Shown here piece by piece: positions 7,452-14,794 of a stretch of DNA of 64,000 bases; the first letter of the stretch is position 1, and each line of letters starts with the position of its first letter. The translations under genes and the position numbers were made by a program. The notes beneath the pieces are model-generated. The model ran no database searches. It was given only the letters and a program-made list of their open reading frames with translations, and was not told the origin of the DNA. This DNA comes from Halarchaeum acidiphilum MH1-52-1 (GTDB lineage Archaea > Halobacteriota > Halobacteria > Halobacteriales > Halobacteriaceae). The DNA lies in the NCBI RefSeq assembly GCF_000474235.1, contig NZ_BATA01000003.1, forward strand, positions 1 through 64,000, read 5' to 3'.

Positions 7452-8693
7452 ATGGCATCACACACCAATTCGTTCGACCGTCGTGACTTCCTGAAGATCG
7501 CGGGGGTGACCGGGACGGCCGCGCTCGCCGGTTGTACCGGCGGTGGATCGGGCGGGGACGGTGGGAGCGACACCTACACCATCGGCATGGTCGACGCGCA
7601 GACGGGGTCGCTCTCCGAGTTCGGCACGCGCAACGAGCGCGGGCGGACGCTCGCGCTGAGCGACGTGAACGACGTGGGCGTGAAGGACGGGACGCTCTCG
7701 CTCTCCGTCGAGGACTCCCAATCGACGAATCAGGGCGGCGTCTCCGCCGCGCAGAAACTCGTCAATCAGAGCGGCGTCCCCTTCCTCATCGGCACGGTCG
7801 GCTCCGGGGTCAGCATCGCCATCTACGAGTCCGTGATCAAGGGGACCGACGTCGTTCAGCTCAGTCAGAACTCCACGGGACCGAAGCTCACCGACTACCC
7901 CGGTCTCCTCCGCATGAGTCCGACCGGGAAGACCCAATCGTCGGCGATCGCCGACCTCGTCTCGAAGGACGGCCACGACAGCGTCGCGCTGACGTACATC
8001 AACAACGAGTACGGCTCGGGGATCGCCGACGCCTTCAGGTCGTCCTTCTCGGGCGAGATCGCGTACGACGCCGCCCACGATCAGGGACAGGCGTCCTACT
8101 CCAGCGTCATCACCGCGATGCACCAGTCGGGCGCGGACGCGTGGGTGTTCATCACCTACCAACCCGAGTTCACGACGATGGCGCAGGAGGCCTACGATCA
8201 GGGGTACAGCAACGAGGACATCGACTACTACGGCGCGGACTCCGTGAAGGGGACGAAGGTCATTCAGAACACCCCGAAGGGGAGCATCGACGGCATGAAG
8301 GTCGTCGCCCCGTCCGCGGCCGTCGATCAGGACAACTACAAGCAGTTCGCCTCGGCGTTCACGGACGAGTACGGGAGCGAGCCGACGGCGTGGTCCGCGT
8401 ACACCTACGACTGCGTCGTCACCGCCGCGCTCTCCATTCAGGTCGCCGACGACTTCACGGGGAAGGCGCTCAGCGACGTCGTCCGCGACGTCACTCGCCC
8501 CGAGGGGCAGAAAGTCAAGACGTACGAGGCCGCCCACGACGTCGTCGCGGACGGCGGGAGCGCGAGCGACATCGACTATCAGGGCGTGAGCGGCCCGATC
8601 GACCTCGACGAGAACGGCGATCCGGAGGCCTACCTGCAGGTCTTCGGGGTCCAAGACCACTCCTACGTGTCCACCGGCTTCGTCTCGACGTAA
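7452..8693 (+). CDS. Branched-chain amino-acid type ABC transporter, substrate-binding lipoprotein
   Basis: 413 aa. The N-terminus is a Tat signal with lipobox: twin arginine in RRDFLKIAGVTG, then LAGC at about residues 25-28, so the mature protein is lipid-anchored outside the cell. A Gly/Ser linker follows, then the periplasmic-binding type I fold (IGMVDAQTGSLSEFG, LIGTVGSGVSIAIYESV, RMSPTGKTQSSAIADL, YINNEYGSGIADAF). This is the LivK/amide-urea binding fold. It is the first gene of an operon with two permeases and two ATPases, 11 bp before livH. The ligand may be branched-chain amino acids, but amides and urea use the same fold, so specificity is open. Confidence 0.9.
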   Translation: MASHTNSFDRRDFLKIAGVTGTAALAGCTGGGSGGDGGSDTYTIGMVDAQTGSLSEFGTRNERGRTLALSDVNDVGVKDGTLSLSVEDSQSTNQGGVSAAQKLVNQSGVPFLIGTVGSGVSIAIYESVIKGTDVVQLSQNSTGPKLTDYPGLLRMSPTGKTQSSAIADLVSKDGHDSVALTYINNEYGSGIADAFRSSFSGEIAYDAAHDQGQASYSSVITAMHQSGADAWVFITYQPEFTTMAQEAYDQGYSNEDIDYYGADSVKGTKVIQNTPKGSIDGMKVVAPSAAVDQDNYKQFASAFTDEYGSEPTAWSAYTYDCVVTAALSIQVADDFTGKALSDVVRDVTRPEGQKVKTYEAAHDVVADGGSASDIDYQGVSGPIDLDENGDPEAYLQVFGVQDHSYVSTGFVST

Positions 8694-8704
8694 GAAGGGC
8701 ACGT

Positions 8705-9655
8705 ATGTCAGCAACACTCCAATATCTCGTCAACGGACTGGTCTACAGCGGCGTCATCGTCCTCGCGAGCATCGGTCTCAGTCTCGTGTACAGCATCCGC
8801 GGATTCGCGAACTTCGCGCACGGCGACACGATGACCGTCGGCGCGTACGCCGCGCTCCTCGCGTTCTCGGGGACGTCCGCGCTCCTCGTCGGCGGCGGGA
8901 ACGCGACCGCCGGCGGCGGTCTCGCCGGTCTCCTCGGCGGTCCCGCGGCGTTCGTCGTCGCGCTCGCCGTCGGAATGGTCGTCGCCGCCATCGTCGCCAT
9001 CGCGAGCGAGCGCCTCGTCTACTCGAAGCTCGACACGAGCGCGGTCGGTCTCCTCATCGCGAGCATCGGCGTCGCGTTCGTCATGCGCGCCATCGTCCAG
9101 ATCCTCTTCGGTAACATCCAGCAGGCCTACGCGCTCCCGCGCTCCGGGCCGCTACCCGGCTTCGGCGCGCTCGGCGTCGCCGTGACCGCGCGCGACGTCG
9201 TCGTCGTCGTCGCCACCATCGCGCTCGTCGCCGCACTCCACGTCCTCCTCCAATACACGAGCCTCGGGCGACAGATGCGCGCCACCTCGGACAACCGCGA
9301 TCTCGCGCGCGCGTCGGGGATTCGGACGAACCGCATCGTCGATGCCACGTGGGCGATCGGCGCCGGACTCGCCGGTGCGGGGGGCGTCTTCCTCGGCCTG
9401 AGCCTCCGCCTCCAGCCGCTCATGGGATTCAACCTCCTGCTCGTCGTCTTCGCCGCCGTCATCCTCGGCGGCATCGGAAGCGTCTACGGCGCGATGATCG
9501 GGGGACTCGTCATCGGCGTGATCCACGAGCTGGTGCCCGCGCTCTCCACGTACGGCGTCCCGATCAACGCGCAGTACGCGAACACGGTGGCCTTCCTCAT
9601 CATGGTCGCCATCCTGCTCCTGCGCCCGCGGGGCATCATGGGGGAGGCGGTCTGA
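8705..9655 (+). CDS. livH: Branched-chain type ABC permease LivH
   Basis: 316 aa integral membrane protein with about eight helices. The opening (LQYLVNGLVYSGVIVLASIG, LSLVYSIRGFANFAHGD) and the EAA-like loop ATSDNRDLARASGIRTNRI are standard LivH features, as is the C-terminal LLLRPRGIMGE. A Gly/Ala-rich insertion (about residues 58-80) enlarges one external loop. It forms the translocation pore with LivM. The stop TGA (9653-9655) is followed immediately by the livM ATG at 9656, so translation is coupled. The reading frame stays open far upstream, but the ATG at 8705 fits the family and follows the binding-protein gene by 11 bp. Confidence 0.9.
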   Translation: MSATLQYLVNGLVYSGVIVLASIGLSLVYSIRGFANFAHGDTMTVGAYAALLAFSGTSALLVGGGNATAGGGLAGLLGGPAAFVVALAVGMVVAAIVAIASERLVYSKLDTSAVGLLIASIGVAFVMRAIVQILFGNIQQAYALPRSGPLPGFGALGVAVTARDVVVVVATIALVAALHVLLQYTSLGRQMRATSDNRDLARASGIRTNRIVDATWAIGAGLAGAGGVFLGLSLRLQPLMGFNLLLVVFAAVILGGIGSVYGAMIGGLVIGVIHELVPALSTYGVPINAQYANTVAFLIMVAILLLRPRGIMGEAV

Positions 9656-10723
9656 ATGACGAATCCGATACGCGCGTGGTACGCCGGTCTCACCGACGCC
9701 GAATCGAACGTCGCGTGGTCGGTCGGCGTCCTCTTCGTCCTCTTCGTCCTCGGCGTCGCCTCCGGCGTCATCAACCTCTCCTACGGACTCTACCTGCTCG
9801 CGCTCGCCGGGATGTACGTCCTCCTCTCGCTCGGGCTGAACGTCCACTGGGGCTACGCCGGACTCATCGACTTCAGCGTCGCCGCGTTCTGGGGGCTCGG
9901 CGCGTACGGCACCGCGCTCGTCTCCGCGCGCGACAGCCCGCTCGGCTTCACCGTCGATCCGATCGTCGGTCTCGTCGTCGGCCTCGCGCTCGCCGCCGCC
10001 GTCGCCGTGATCATCGGGATCCCGACGCTCCGCCTGCGCTCCGACTACCTCGCGATCGCCACGCTCGGTCTCGCCGAGGTCATCCGCAGCGTCATCAACA
10101 ATCAGAGCACGTGGACGAACGGCCCGAGCGGGATCCTCGGTCTCCCGCTCTTCTTCGGCACGTGGCCGATCCTCGGCGACGTCCCCCGCGGCGCGCCGAC
10201 CTACGCTCTCGACGTCTGCCTCGTCGCCGTCTTCGTCGGCGTGACGTACTGGGCGCTCCGGCGTCTCCACCTCTCGCCGTGGGGGCGCACCGTCCGCACT
10301 ATTCGCGCGGACGAGGACCTCGCTGAAGCCCTCGGGAAGAACGCGTTCCGCTTCAAGATGGAGGCGTTCGTCGTCGGCTGCGTCGTCATGGCGCTCGCCG
10401 GCGTCTTCTACGCCCACCTCCAGCTCGCCATCACGCCCGGCGCGCTCGATCCGACCCAGACCTTCTACGTCTGGATCGCCGTCATCCTCGGCGGCAGCGG
10501 ATCGAATCGCGGGGCGTTCTTCGGCGGTCTCGTCCTCGTCCTCATCGTGCAGGGGACGCGCTTCCTCGGCGGCGTCCTCCCCTCGAACTTCCCCTCGGCC
10601 GCCGTCCGCCTGCTCGTCATCGGCGTCCTCATCATCGCGGTGATGTACGCCCGCCAAGAGGGCGTCCTCCCGGCACAGCACGAACTCATCACGCCCGGCA
10701 CGACGGAGGGAAACGATGAGTGA
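9656..10723 (+). CDS. livM: Branched-chain type ABC permease LivM
   Basis: 355 aa with about nine or ten helices. Family marks are YVLLSLGLNVHWGYAGLIDF near residue 60, the loop RTIRADEDLAEALGKNAFRF that contacts the ATPases, and VWIAVILGGSGSNRGAFFGG near the C-terminus. It is LivH's partner in the membrane. The 3' end overlaps livG by 8 bp (ATG at 10716 inside the last codons), so the two are translationally coupled. Nothing looks damaged. Confidence 0.9.
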   Translation: MTNPIRAWYAGLTDAESNVAWSVGVLFVLFVLGVASGVINLSYGLYLLALAGMYVLLSLGLNVHWGYAGLIDFSVAAFWGLGAYGTALVSARDSPLGFTVDPIVGLVVGLALAAAVAVIIGIPTLRLRSDYLAIATLGLAEVIRSVINNQSTWTNGPSGILGLPLFFGTWPILGDVPRGAPTYALDVCLVAVFVGVTYWALRRLHLSPWGRTVRTIRADEDLAEALGKNAFRFKMEAFVVGCVVMALAGVFYAHLQLAITPGALDPTQTFYVWIAVILGGSGSNRGAFFGGLVLVLIVQGTRFLGGVLPSNFPSAAVRLLVIGVLIIAVMYARQEGVLPAQHELITPGTTEGNDE

Positions 10724-11528
10724 CGACGCGATCGCGGACGGTCCCGTCACGGGGAAGCCCGATCCCGTCCTCGAAGTCCGCGGGCTGGAGAAAGCCTTCG
10801 GCGGCCTTCAGGTCACGGACGACGTCGATCTCGACGTCGAACGCGGCACCATCACGGGACTCATCGGCCCGAACGGCGCCGGGAAATCGACGCTGTTCAA
10901 CCTCGTCTCCGGCTTCTACGAACCCGACGGCGGGACGGTCCGCGTGAACGGTACGGCCGTCACGGGCGCGGAACCGCACGCGGTCGCGAACGCCGGACTC
11001 GTCCGGACGTTCCAGACCCCGCGGAAGCTCGAAGGGATGACCGTCCGCGAGGCCATGCTCGTCGGCCCACAACACCAGACGGGCGAGAGCGTCCTCTCCG
11101 TCTTCACCAATCGGGGGCAGGTGGTGGCCGAGGAGCGAGCGAACCTCGAACGCGCCATGGAGACCCTCGAACGCTTCGAGATCGCGCGGTTCGCCGACAC
11201 GCCCGCGACCGAACTCTCCGGCGGGCAGATGAAGCTCGTCGAACTCGCGCGGGCGACGATGACCGATCCCGACATTCTCCTGCTCGACGAACCGATCGCC
11301 GGCGTCAATCCGACGCTCGCGAACAAGCTCAAGGGGTTCATCCGCGACCTCAACGACGACGGTATCACCTTCCTCGTCATCGAACACGACATGGATTTCA
11401 TCATGGATCTCGCCGATCCGATCGTCGTCCTCGATCAGGGCAGCGTGCTCGTCGAGGGCGATCCGGGTTCGGTGCGGACGGACGACCGCGTCATCGACGC
11501 GTACCTCGGGGGACCGCTCGATGAGTGA
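10716..11528 (+). CDS. livG: Branched-chain type ABC ATPase LivG
   Basis: 270 aa cytoplasmic ATPase. Walker A is GPNGAGKST at about residue 52, the ABC signature is LSGGQMKLVE, and Walker B is DILLLDEPIAGVNP, followed by the switch His in VIEHDMDF. The LivG-type insertion after Walker A (VRTFQTPRKLEGMTV) is present, which separates it from LivF. It pairs with LivF to power the LivH/LivM pore. It overlaps livM by 8 bp and livF by 8 bp. Confidence 0.92.
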   Translation: MSDDAIADGPVTGKPDPVLEVRGLEKAFGGLQVTDDVDLDVERGTITGLIGPNGAGKSTLFNLVSGFYEPDGGTVRVNGTAVTGAEPHAVANAGLVRTFQTPRKLEGMTVREAMLVGPQHQTGESVLSVFTNRGQVVAEERANLERAMETLERFEIARFADTPATELSGGQMKLVELARATMTDPDILLLDEPIAGVNPTLANKLKGFIRDLNDDGITFLVIEHDMDFIMDLADPIVVLDQGSVLVEGDPGSVRTDDRVIDAYLGGPLDE

Positions 11529-12231
11529 TCCCGTCCTCGAACTCGACGGCGTCGAGTCGGGGTACGGCGACGTGCAGGTGCTGAACGGACTCGACATCCG
11601 TCTGGAGGCGGACGAGATCGTCTGTCTCGTCGGCCCGAACGGCGCGGGGAAATCCACCGCGCTGAAGACGGCGTTCGGTCTCCTCGAACCGTGGTCGGGG
11701 AGCGTCCGACTCCGCGGCGAGGAGATCGGCGGCACGCCCCCCGAGGACGTCGTCCGCCTCGGCGTCGGCTTCGTCCCACAGACCGAGAACGTCTTCGGGA
11801 GCCTCACGATCGCGGAGAACCTCAAGATCGGCGGCGTCTCCCGCGACGGCGGCGTCGGCGCACGCGTCGAGGAACTCTACGAGCGCTTCCCCTTGCTCCG
11901 CGAGAAGCGCACCGCGAAGGCCCGAACGCTCTCCGGCGGGCAGCGACAGGTGCTCGCGTTCGCCCGCGCGCTCATGACCGACCCCGACGTGTTGCTCATC
12001 GACGAGCCCTCCGCGGGTCTCGCGCCCAACACCGCACAGGAGGTCTTCGAGGACGTCGCCGCCGTCAACGACCTCGGCACCGCGATCCTCATGGTCGAGC
12101 AGAACGCCCGGCAGGGTCTCGCCATCAGCGATCGCGGCTACGTCCTCGATCAGGGCCGCGTCGCGTACCACGACGACGCCGCCGAACTCATGGACGACCC
12201 TGAGGTCGCGGAACTCTACCTCGGCGGATAG
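11521..12231 (+). CDS. livF: Branched-chain type ABC ATPase LivF
   Basis: 236 aa. Walker A is GPNGAGKST, the signature is LSGGQRQVLAFARAL, and Walker B is DVLLIDEPSAGLAP, followed by MVEQNARQGL (the Q-N-A switch region of LivF). The last residues PEVAELYLGG are the family's usual C-terminus. It is the last gene of the operon. The final 38 bp of the gene plus 23 bp beyond the stop are copied 135 bp downstream (12329-12389), in the same reading frame and with no stop in between after the TAG at 12229-12231. Confidence 0.92.
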   Translation: MSDPVLELDGVESGYGDVQVLNGLDIRLEADEIVCLVGPNGAGKSTALKTAFGLLEPWSGSVRLRGEEIGGTPPEDVVRLGVGFVPQTENVFGSLTIAENLKIGGVSRDGGVGARVEELYERFPLLREKRTAKARTLSGGQRQVLAFARALMTDPDVLLIDEPSAGLAPNTAQEVFEDVAAVNDLGTAILMVEQNARQGLAISDRGYVLDQGRVAYHDDAAELMDDPEVAELYLGG

Positions 12232-12389
12232 CACGCGAACGTCGTTCGCTCGCGCCTTTTTAGCCCAGGTTTTTGCCGCGAGTGGTCCGCGACGCGGACC
12301 CGAGCGGGAAAAAAGTGGGAGCTGATGAACGACCCTGAGGTCGCGGAACTCTACCTCGGCGGATAGCACGCGAACGTCGTTCGCTCGCG
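12194..12389. repeat. Duplicated livF 3' end flanking a hairpin spacer
   Basis: Two identical 61-bp copies (12194-12254 and 12329-12389) carry the end of livF, its TAG stop and the following GCACGCGAACGTCGTTCGCT. Homology reaches further left with mismatches: copy 1 encodes ELMDDPEV and copy 2 ELMNDPEV, so copy 2 looks like a diverged livF tail rather than a fresh duplication. The 74-bp spacer holds the perfect palindrome GGTCCGCGACGCGGACC (12284-12300), inside weaker T-run and A-run arms (TTTTTGCCGCGAG and CGAGCGGGAAAAAA). The spacer could serve as the operon's terminator. The period of 135 bp equals 45 codons. Confidence 0.85.
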
Positions 12390-12510
12390 TCCCCTCACTT
12401 CTTTCGCGTCTTTTCGCTCCCTCTCGAATCGCGGGCGATCGCGACGCTATCGGATCGCCCATGAGTCGGATCCAGCCGCCTCAGGCGCGGATTCTGAACA
12501 TTCGGTCGGA

Positions 12511-12584
12511 AGCCAAGGGAGGGATTTGAACCCTCGAATTCTCGATTACAAATCGAGTGCTTGAACCGCCCAAGCTCCCTTGGC
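12511..12584 (-). tRNA. tRNA-Thr (anticodon TGT)
   Basis: 74 nt, no CCA encoded. Acceptor arms GCCAAGG/CCTTGGC pair fully with discriminator T. The D arm is GCTT...AAGC. The anticodon stem CTCGA/TCGAG encloses TTTGTAA, giving anticodon TGT (codon ACA). The T arm is GAGGG TTCAAAT CCCTC. There is no intron and no duplicated 3' end, unlike the Ser and Lys tRNAs in this window. The GNAT gene starts its stop codon 5 bp away on the same strand. Confidence 0.96.
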
Positions 12585-12589
12585 GCGTC

Positions 12590-13108
12590 TCAGGGTTCGT
12601 CGGCCTTCCTTGTGTGCGTATCGCTTTCCCCCGGCTTCTCGAGGACGTGGCGTTGGGGGCGATAGCCGCGTTCCTCGTAGAGGGCGCGCGCCCGGTCGTT
12701 GTCCGCCATCACGGAGATCGAGAGGACGTCCGCGCCGGCGTCGCGGAGGGCGCCCTCGGCGGCGTCGAGCAGCGCGCTTCCGATCCCGCGTTCTCGCTGG
12801 TCCGACTCGACGTAGACGTTATCGACGACGCCGCGATCGACGTCCTCATCGTAGAGTCCGGTCTCGACGTGGTACATGGCGAACCCCACGGGGGCGTCGG
12901 TCCTGAGCGTGCGCGCGACGACCGCTCGATCGGTGGCGATGTACTGCGAGAGGACGTCGCGTGCGGTCGCGCGGTTCGCCTCCGCGAGGAGGTGCGTGCC
13001 GTGCGCGCGCTGGTCGGCGACGAGGGCGACCCAGAGATCGACGAGCGCGTCGAGATCGTCCATGGTCGCCCCTTCGATTCGCACGCCGTCCGGTTCGCGT
13101 CGCGCCAT
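12590..13108 (-). CDS. GNAT-family N-acetyltransferase
   Basis: 172 aa GCN5-related acetyltransferase. The acetyl-CoA loop is DQRERGIGSALLDAAEG (Q/R-x-x-G-I-G), preceded by the strand VVDNVYVES. The segment ISVMADNDRARALYEERGYR is the usual C-terminal motif B. The N-terminal helix TMDDLDALVDLWVALVADQR is typical. The acceptor is unknown (protein N-terminus, amine or antibiotic). It is upstream of tRNA-Thr on the same strand and may share its transcript. Confidence 0.88.
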   Translation of the reverse strand: MARREPDGVRIEGATMDDLDALVDLWVALVADQRAHGTHLLAEANRATARDVLSQYIATDRAVVARTLRTDAPVGFAMYHVETGLYDEDVDRGVVDNVYVESDQRERGIGSALLDAAEGALRDAGADVLSISVMADNDRARALYEERGYRPQRHVLEKPGESDTHTRKADEP

Positions 13109-13156
13109 CGTCGAGAGGACGGGCGCGCCGGCCTTAGTGGCGTCGCTCGCGCCGCG

Positions 13157-13483
13157 TCACTCGCCGGTCGGGTGGTAGTCCCAGATGTCGCCCGAGCGCA
13201 TTCCCTCCCCGACCTGCTTCCAGAAGTCGACTTTGTCGTCGTACTCGTCTGCCTCGACGTGCTCGAAGATGTCCGCGACGGAGACGACCCGCTGGTAGTT
13301 GATCCGCACGGGCTCGTCGCCGTACTCCGCGACGAACTCGTCCTTCTCGAGCGGGAAGTCCTCGTCCTCGTCGACCTTCTTCGAGAGGACGGCCATCCCG
13401 TACTTGCGTCCGCCCTCGCTGCCCTCCTCGCCGTCGGGGTCGTGCGGCCAGTCCCGGCCCGACTCGTCGTACATGTCCTCCAT
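13157..13483 (-). CDS. DUF5785-like small haloarchaeal protein
   Basis: 108 aa from the ATG at 13483. The motif WPHDPDGEEGSEGGRKYGMA followed by VLSKKVDEDEDFPL and HVEADEYDDKVDFWKQVGEG matches a small acidic family known to me from haloarchaea (DUF5785, from memory). The fold is probably alpha/beta and soluble. Other possible starts are 13510 (adds MGTPTARRC) and 13474; the middle one follows family length best. Function is unknown. It sits between GNAT and the tRNA-Ser module. Confidence 0.6.
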   Translation of the reverse strand: MEDMYDESGRDWPHDPDGEEGSEGGRKYGMAVLSKKVDEDEDFPLEKDEFVAEYGDEPVRINYQRVVSVADIFEHVEADEYDDKVDFWKQVGEGMRSGDIWDYHPTGE

Positions 13484-13562
13484 ACATCGTCGTGCGGTAG
13501 GGGTACCCAAAACGGTTACTCTCCACGAACGGGTCGTCGAGTCCGATCGCCGCGTCAGAAGG

Positions 13563-13661
13563 GAAACGGTGAGGCTGGGATTCGAACTGGACGAGACTCC
13601 CAGTGATCGTCTCGTATGCTCGAATCCAGCGTCCCGTTCGTCTCACGTTGTTCGACAGAAA
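13563..13661 (-). mobile_element. tRNA-Ser 3'-flanking module with truncated tRNA copy
   Basis: Directly 3' of tRNA-Ser. A 25-bp perfect repeat (13563-13587) copies the tRNA 3' end from the T-loop GTTC to the discriminator plus 4 nt of flank; the original is 13658-13682. Between the copies are 70 nt with two nested inverted repeats: outer arms CTGGGATTCGA and TCGAATCCAG (one bulge), inner arms ACGAGAC and GTCTCGT. The spacer resembles that of the tRNA-Lys module at 54693-54813, including GTTGTTCG next to the intact tRNA and, in tRNA sense, GTCTCG...CCA just before the truncated GTTC. No gene is carried. Confidence 0.75.
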
Positions 13662-13744
13662 CGGTGAGGCTGGGATTCGAACCCAGGAGGCTGAATGCCA
13701 CCGGTTTTCAAGACCGGCGCGATAGGCCGCTCCGCCACCTCACC
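13662..13744 (-). tRNA. tRNA-Ser (anticodon TGA)
   Basis: 83 nt class II tRNA. The acceptor GGTGAGG/CCTCACC has discriminator G, as expected for serine. The anticodon stem CCGGT/ACCGG encloses CTTGAAA, giving anticodon TGA (codon TCA). A long variable arm (TGGCATTCAGCC) follows, and the T arm is CTGGG TTCGAAT CCCAG. No intron and no encoded CCA. Its 3' 21 nt are repeated 95 bp further along the transcript direction, in the module 13563-13661. Confidence 0.96.
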
Positions 13745-13814
13745 GCGTGATGGCTCGTTCTCGTCGATGCCGTATGCGGTTTTCGGCTTCGTCCCGTCGC
13801 GCGCGCGACGGATG

Positions 13815-14327
13815 CTACCCGTCGGTCGGTTCGCCCTCGTCCGAGACCACCCGATCCAGCGTGTCGACGAACGTCTGGCGGCGGATGGGCTTCGTGAGGT
13901 AGCCCGCGACGTCCGATTCGTTCAGATGCATGTCCTGCTCGTAGGCGCTCACGACGAGGATCTGTCCGTCGAAGGTGGTGTCGGTGAGTCGCTCGACGAC
14001 CTCGGCGCCCGCGAGGTTGGGCATCCGGCGGTCGAGGACGAGCACGTCGACGTCGGCGTCAGCGGCGGCGAGCGCCGCCTCGCCGTCCGCGGCGCTCCGG
14101 CAGTCCCAGCGGTCGCCGGACAGCCAGAGCCGGAACGTCTCGCGGAGCTCGTCGTTGTCGTCGGCGAGTAGGATGGTGTTCGTCCGGTCGCCGGCGGCCG
14201 CTTCGTCGGACTCCGAAATCGGCACGAGGAACTCCTCGCCGGCACCGCAGACCTGACACGTCGCGTCCGAGCGCAGGATCGAGAAGTTCTGCGCTGTCGA
14301 ACACGCCTCACAGATCATCAACGCCAT
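13815..14327 (-). CDS. Response regulator with N-terminal zinc ribbon
   Basis: 170 aa from the ATG at 14327. Residues 1-40 carry two Cys pairs (ICEAC and CQVCG) spaced like a zinc ribbon. Residues 48-165 are a CheY-like receiver: acidic pair in LLADDND, phospho-acceptor Asp in VLVLDRRMP, Thr/Ser position in LVVSAYEQD and Lys in YLTKPIRRQTF. There is no output domain after the receiver, so the zinc ribbon is the likely output or partner surface. The ORF extends to 14387, but the upstream 20 residues look non-native. No kinase is adjacent; candidates in the window are the kinase at 34594 and the receiver-PAS protein at 20381. Confidence 0.78.
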   Translation of the reverse strand: MALMICEACSTAQNFSILRSDATCQVCGAGEEFLVPISESDEAAAGDRTNTILLADDNDELRETFRLWLSGDRWDCRSAADGEAALAAADADVDVLVLDRRMPNLAGAEVVERLTDTTFDGQILVVSAYEQDMHLNESDVAGYLTKPIRRQTFVDTLDRVVSDEGEPTDG

Positions 14328-14508
14328 CGGATGGTTCCTCCGGACGCCCGTCGGACGCCCACTATTCGTGACATACGCGCGTACCATTCCGAAGGGGGAA
14401 CGCCCTCCTAACGGTTTCGGTCACTCGGGTCGTCATCCCGGTCCGACGGGGCAACGAATCGGCGGCGCCACGGCTCGCGGGCGGCCCCGATGACCTACCG
14501 CTCGGTCT

Positions 14509-14649
14509 CTAGAGGTCTCGGCTCCGCGAGAGGCTCTGGAGCGGCCCACCACACGCCTCACAGACCCGCGTCTCCGGAGCGACGACGCGCGCCCCACAGC
14601 GGAGACACTCGTACGTTCGACTGTCCTCCGTCTCGACCGTCGGTCGCAT
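14509..14649 (-). CDS. Rubrerythrin-like zinc-ribbon microprotein
   Basis: 46 aa from the ATG at 14649. The pattern YECLRCGARVVAPETRVCEA followed by CGG gives two CxxC knuckles 14 residues apart, the rubredoxin/rubrerythrin-like ribbon seen in many short haloarchaeal proteins. The longer reading (to 14817) adds Ser/Arg-rich residues with no sense. A CTTATTG box about 25-30 nt upstream supports the short start. It probably binds zinc; no redox partner is visible. Confidence 0.7.
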   Translation of the reverse strand: MRPTVETEDSRTYECLRCGARVVAPETRVCEACGGPLQSLSRSRDL

Positions 14650-14723
14650 GCTAACGGATAGCACCCGACACGCAATAAGCGTTTCCCGGATCGCACTCGT
14701 TCGCGCATCGGCTGTCCACGTCT

Positions 14724-14773
14724 CGACTCGATCGAACACCGAAACGACCGAACACCGACTCGATCGAACACCG
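14724..14773. repeat. Iterated CGAACACCG motif upstream of the zinc-ribbon gene
   Basis: Two perfect 18-bp copies of CGACTCGATCGAACACCG (14724-14741 and 14756-14773) with a 13-bp shortened copy CGACCGAACACCG between them (14745-14757). They lie 75-125 bp upstream of the microprotein start at 14649 and between two same-strand genes. They could be regulator-binding sites or simple slippage products. Confidence 0.75.
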
Positions 14774-14794
14774 GTCCCTTCGAATATCACTTCC

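Noticed and set aside
13563-13682. Direct repeats as attL/attR of an integrated genomic island at tRNA-Ser
   Set aside because: The repeats are only 95 bp apart and enclose no gene, and no integrase lies in the window. I therefore treat the unit as a mini-module rather than an island; the Lys case is the same at 109 bp.
14433-14771. Possible 112-aa protein on the minus strand
   Set aside because: Composition is not that of a haloarchaeal protein (very Arg/Ser-rich), and the zinc-ribbon microprotein occupies this place in another frame.
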